Positions 14,778 to 15,584 of a stretch of 15,584 bases of DNA are shown here, piece after piece. The position numbers and the translations under genes are program-made. Below the pieces are notes generated by a model. It worked only from the letters and a program-made list of their open reading frames with translations. It was not told the DNA's origin and searched no databases. This DNA comes from Chrysochromulina parva. Its lineage: Eukaryota > Haptophyta > Prymnesiales > Chrysochromulinaceae. Positions within the stretch are counted from its first letter, which is position 1, and each line of letters opens with the position of its first letter. The DNA is taken from the NCBI GenBank assembly GCA_002887195.1, contig PJAB01001301.1:1-15584 (forward strand). Direction: 5' to 3'.

Positions 14778-15584
14778 AGGGGACTTTTGGGAACATACCG
14801 CGTGCTCACGGTACACCTCTGGCAGAGGCCCTCTCTCAGATTGCTCACGCCTCACGAGACTCCACACTATCACTAAGTCGTAAGTCCACACAGCACTCGC
14901 GATGCCGGTTCCGGGCGGCAATTATGTCAATGAGCCGGAGCAATCAGAGGCAATCAGCGGTGCCTGCGTTCGCCTAAGTGACCGCCGCGCCGGTGGGCGG
15001 AGTGCGTCAAGCACTACAAGTACCAAAGGAGATTGTCGGCGCGCTCTCAAGGCCAAGAAGGGTGCGGGCTCGTGAGCCGTTATGGGAGATTGTGGGAGAT
15101 CGTGGATGGGCCGACCATGTCGTGGGAGTCCTCCGGCCAATCGGGTTTGAGTGAACCAGTGTGTCTGGTGCAGCGACTGCCCTTGTTTGTGGAGTCTCTG
15201 TTTGAGTTTGTGTGGGAGGGGTCGGGGGATAGTCTCTGTAGGTCTGTTGGTCTTGGTGTGTGCGGCGACGGATGGGGAACTCATTGCCCACGAGCATGAC
15301 CCATGTGTGTTGTGACTTGTGTGCATGGCGTTCGCCTGTGCTGGCTGGAGCGTGCAGCGTCGCACCGGATCGCGCCTTCCGTTCGTCGAACAGATCCGAT
15401 CTGAGATCACGTCGGAGATCGTCGGAGATCGTGGTTGTTTACTCCGCGCCGACCAGTCGAGTGACCATTACCACTCGTCGGTTTGTGCGATATTGACGGG
15501 GGGGTCGCGATATCGTGGGATTCCGCGATTTCGTAGTCCGGTTAGCAATATCGTAGTACGCGCACGATATCGCGGGAGGGCGCC
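14778..15584. other. Right-end region with no convincing gene
   Basis: These 807 bp follow the cytochrome b5 gene. Open frames on both strands are short and of unremarkable composition. The longest, on the minus strand at 14922-15410, has no recognisable domain. One 57-codon frame from ATG 14902 to TGA 15075 (MPVPGGNYVNEPEQSEA...) could be a first exon or small gene, but nothing confirms it. Base composition becomes less GC-rich than in the genes. Simple repeats occur near 15083-15104 and 15411-15430, and an inverted repeat lies at the end. Confidence 0.55.
15506..15574. repeat. 12-bp inverted repeat with GATATCG motifs
   Basis: CGCGATATCGTG at 15506-15517 and its exact reverse complement CACGATATCGCG at 15563-15574 are separated by 45 bp. 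Between and around them are the related strings CGATTTCG, CAATATCG and GCGATATTG. The window ends ten bases later, so the structure may continue. Confidence 0.85.

Noticed and set aside
14043..14921. Minus-strand open frame (292 codons)
   Set aside because: It lies opposite the C-terminal part of the cytochrome b5 gene, is dominated by Arg/Ala/Leu from GC-rich antisense reading, and has no recognisable domain.
14922..15410. Minus-strand open frame (162 codons)
   Set aside because: There is no domain, signal or plausible composition; it is rich in His, Thr, Pro and Arg as expected from random reading. Kept only as part of the unassigned right-end region.

Overview
The window looks like nuclear DNA from a GC-rich unicellular eukaryote, most likely a marine alga such as a haptophyte or pelagophyte. 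The evidence is short spliceosomal introns packed with simple repeats, several GC-AG introns, eukaryotic multidomain proteins (guanylate kinase with long extensions, FN3 plus coiled coil, cytochrome b5 plus TPR), and a secreted Cys-rich domain with a C-D-D-G-G-P-G motif that I recall from algal proteins. The lineage is an inference; no marker gene is present.

Layout: (1) 1-540, minus: 5' part of a secreted Cys-rich protein that runs off the left edge. (2) 1106-3366, minus: a guanylate kinase with long N- and C-terminal extensions and one 77-bp intron. (3) 3588-10941, plus: a 16-exon gene for a protein of about 1,682 residues, with an N-terminal FN3 domain followed by a very long Glu/Ala/Arg-rich coiled coil. 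It is divergent from (2), with 221 bp between the start codons. (4) 11461-12291, plus: an intronless 2-oxoglutarate/Fe(II) oxygenase of the prolyl-hydroxylase type. (5) 12426-14777, plus: an intronless gene for a cytochrome b5 domain joined to a putative zinc site, TPR-like helices and an acidic stretch. (6) 14778-15584: no convincing gene; simple repeats and a 12-bp inverted repeat at the right end.

The most striking content is in the introns. Three introns of the coiled-coil gene (8158-8227, 8588-8651, 10290-10368) are near-identical copies of one element of about 50 bp. A 20-base core of it recurs exactly, in sense orientation, in the only intron of the guanylate kinase gene on the opposite strand. 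Each copy is flanked by a direct duplication of the local exon (10, 14, 28 and 20 bp), and the offset between the duplicates equals the intron length. The reading frame shows that the duplicated exon end supplies one of the splice sites. This is the signature of introner-type intron gain. Other introns of the same gene (2, 3, 4, 6, 11, 13) carry similar exon duplications without that core. Four of them hold an internal AG|GT junction that looks like a recursive-splicing point or a fossil zero-length exon. The window therefore appears to record several intron births of different ages.

The five genes show no obvious shared pathway. All intron boundaries were inferred by hand from frame continuity, splice consensus and the duplications, with no transcript data.
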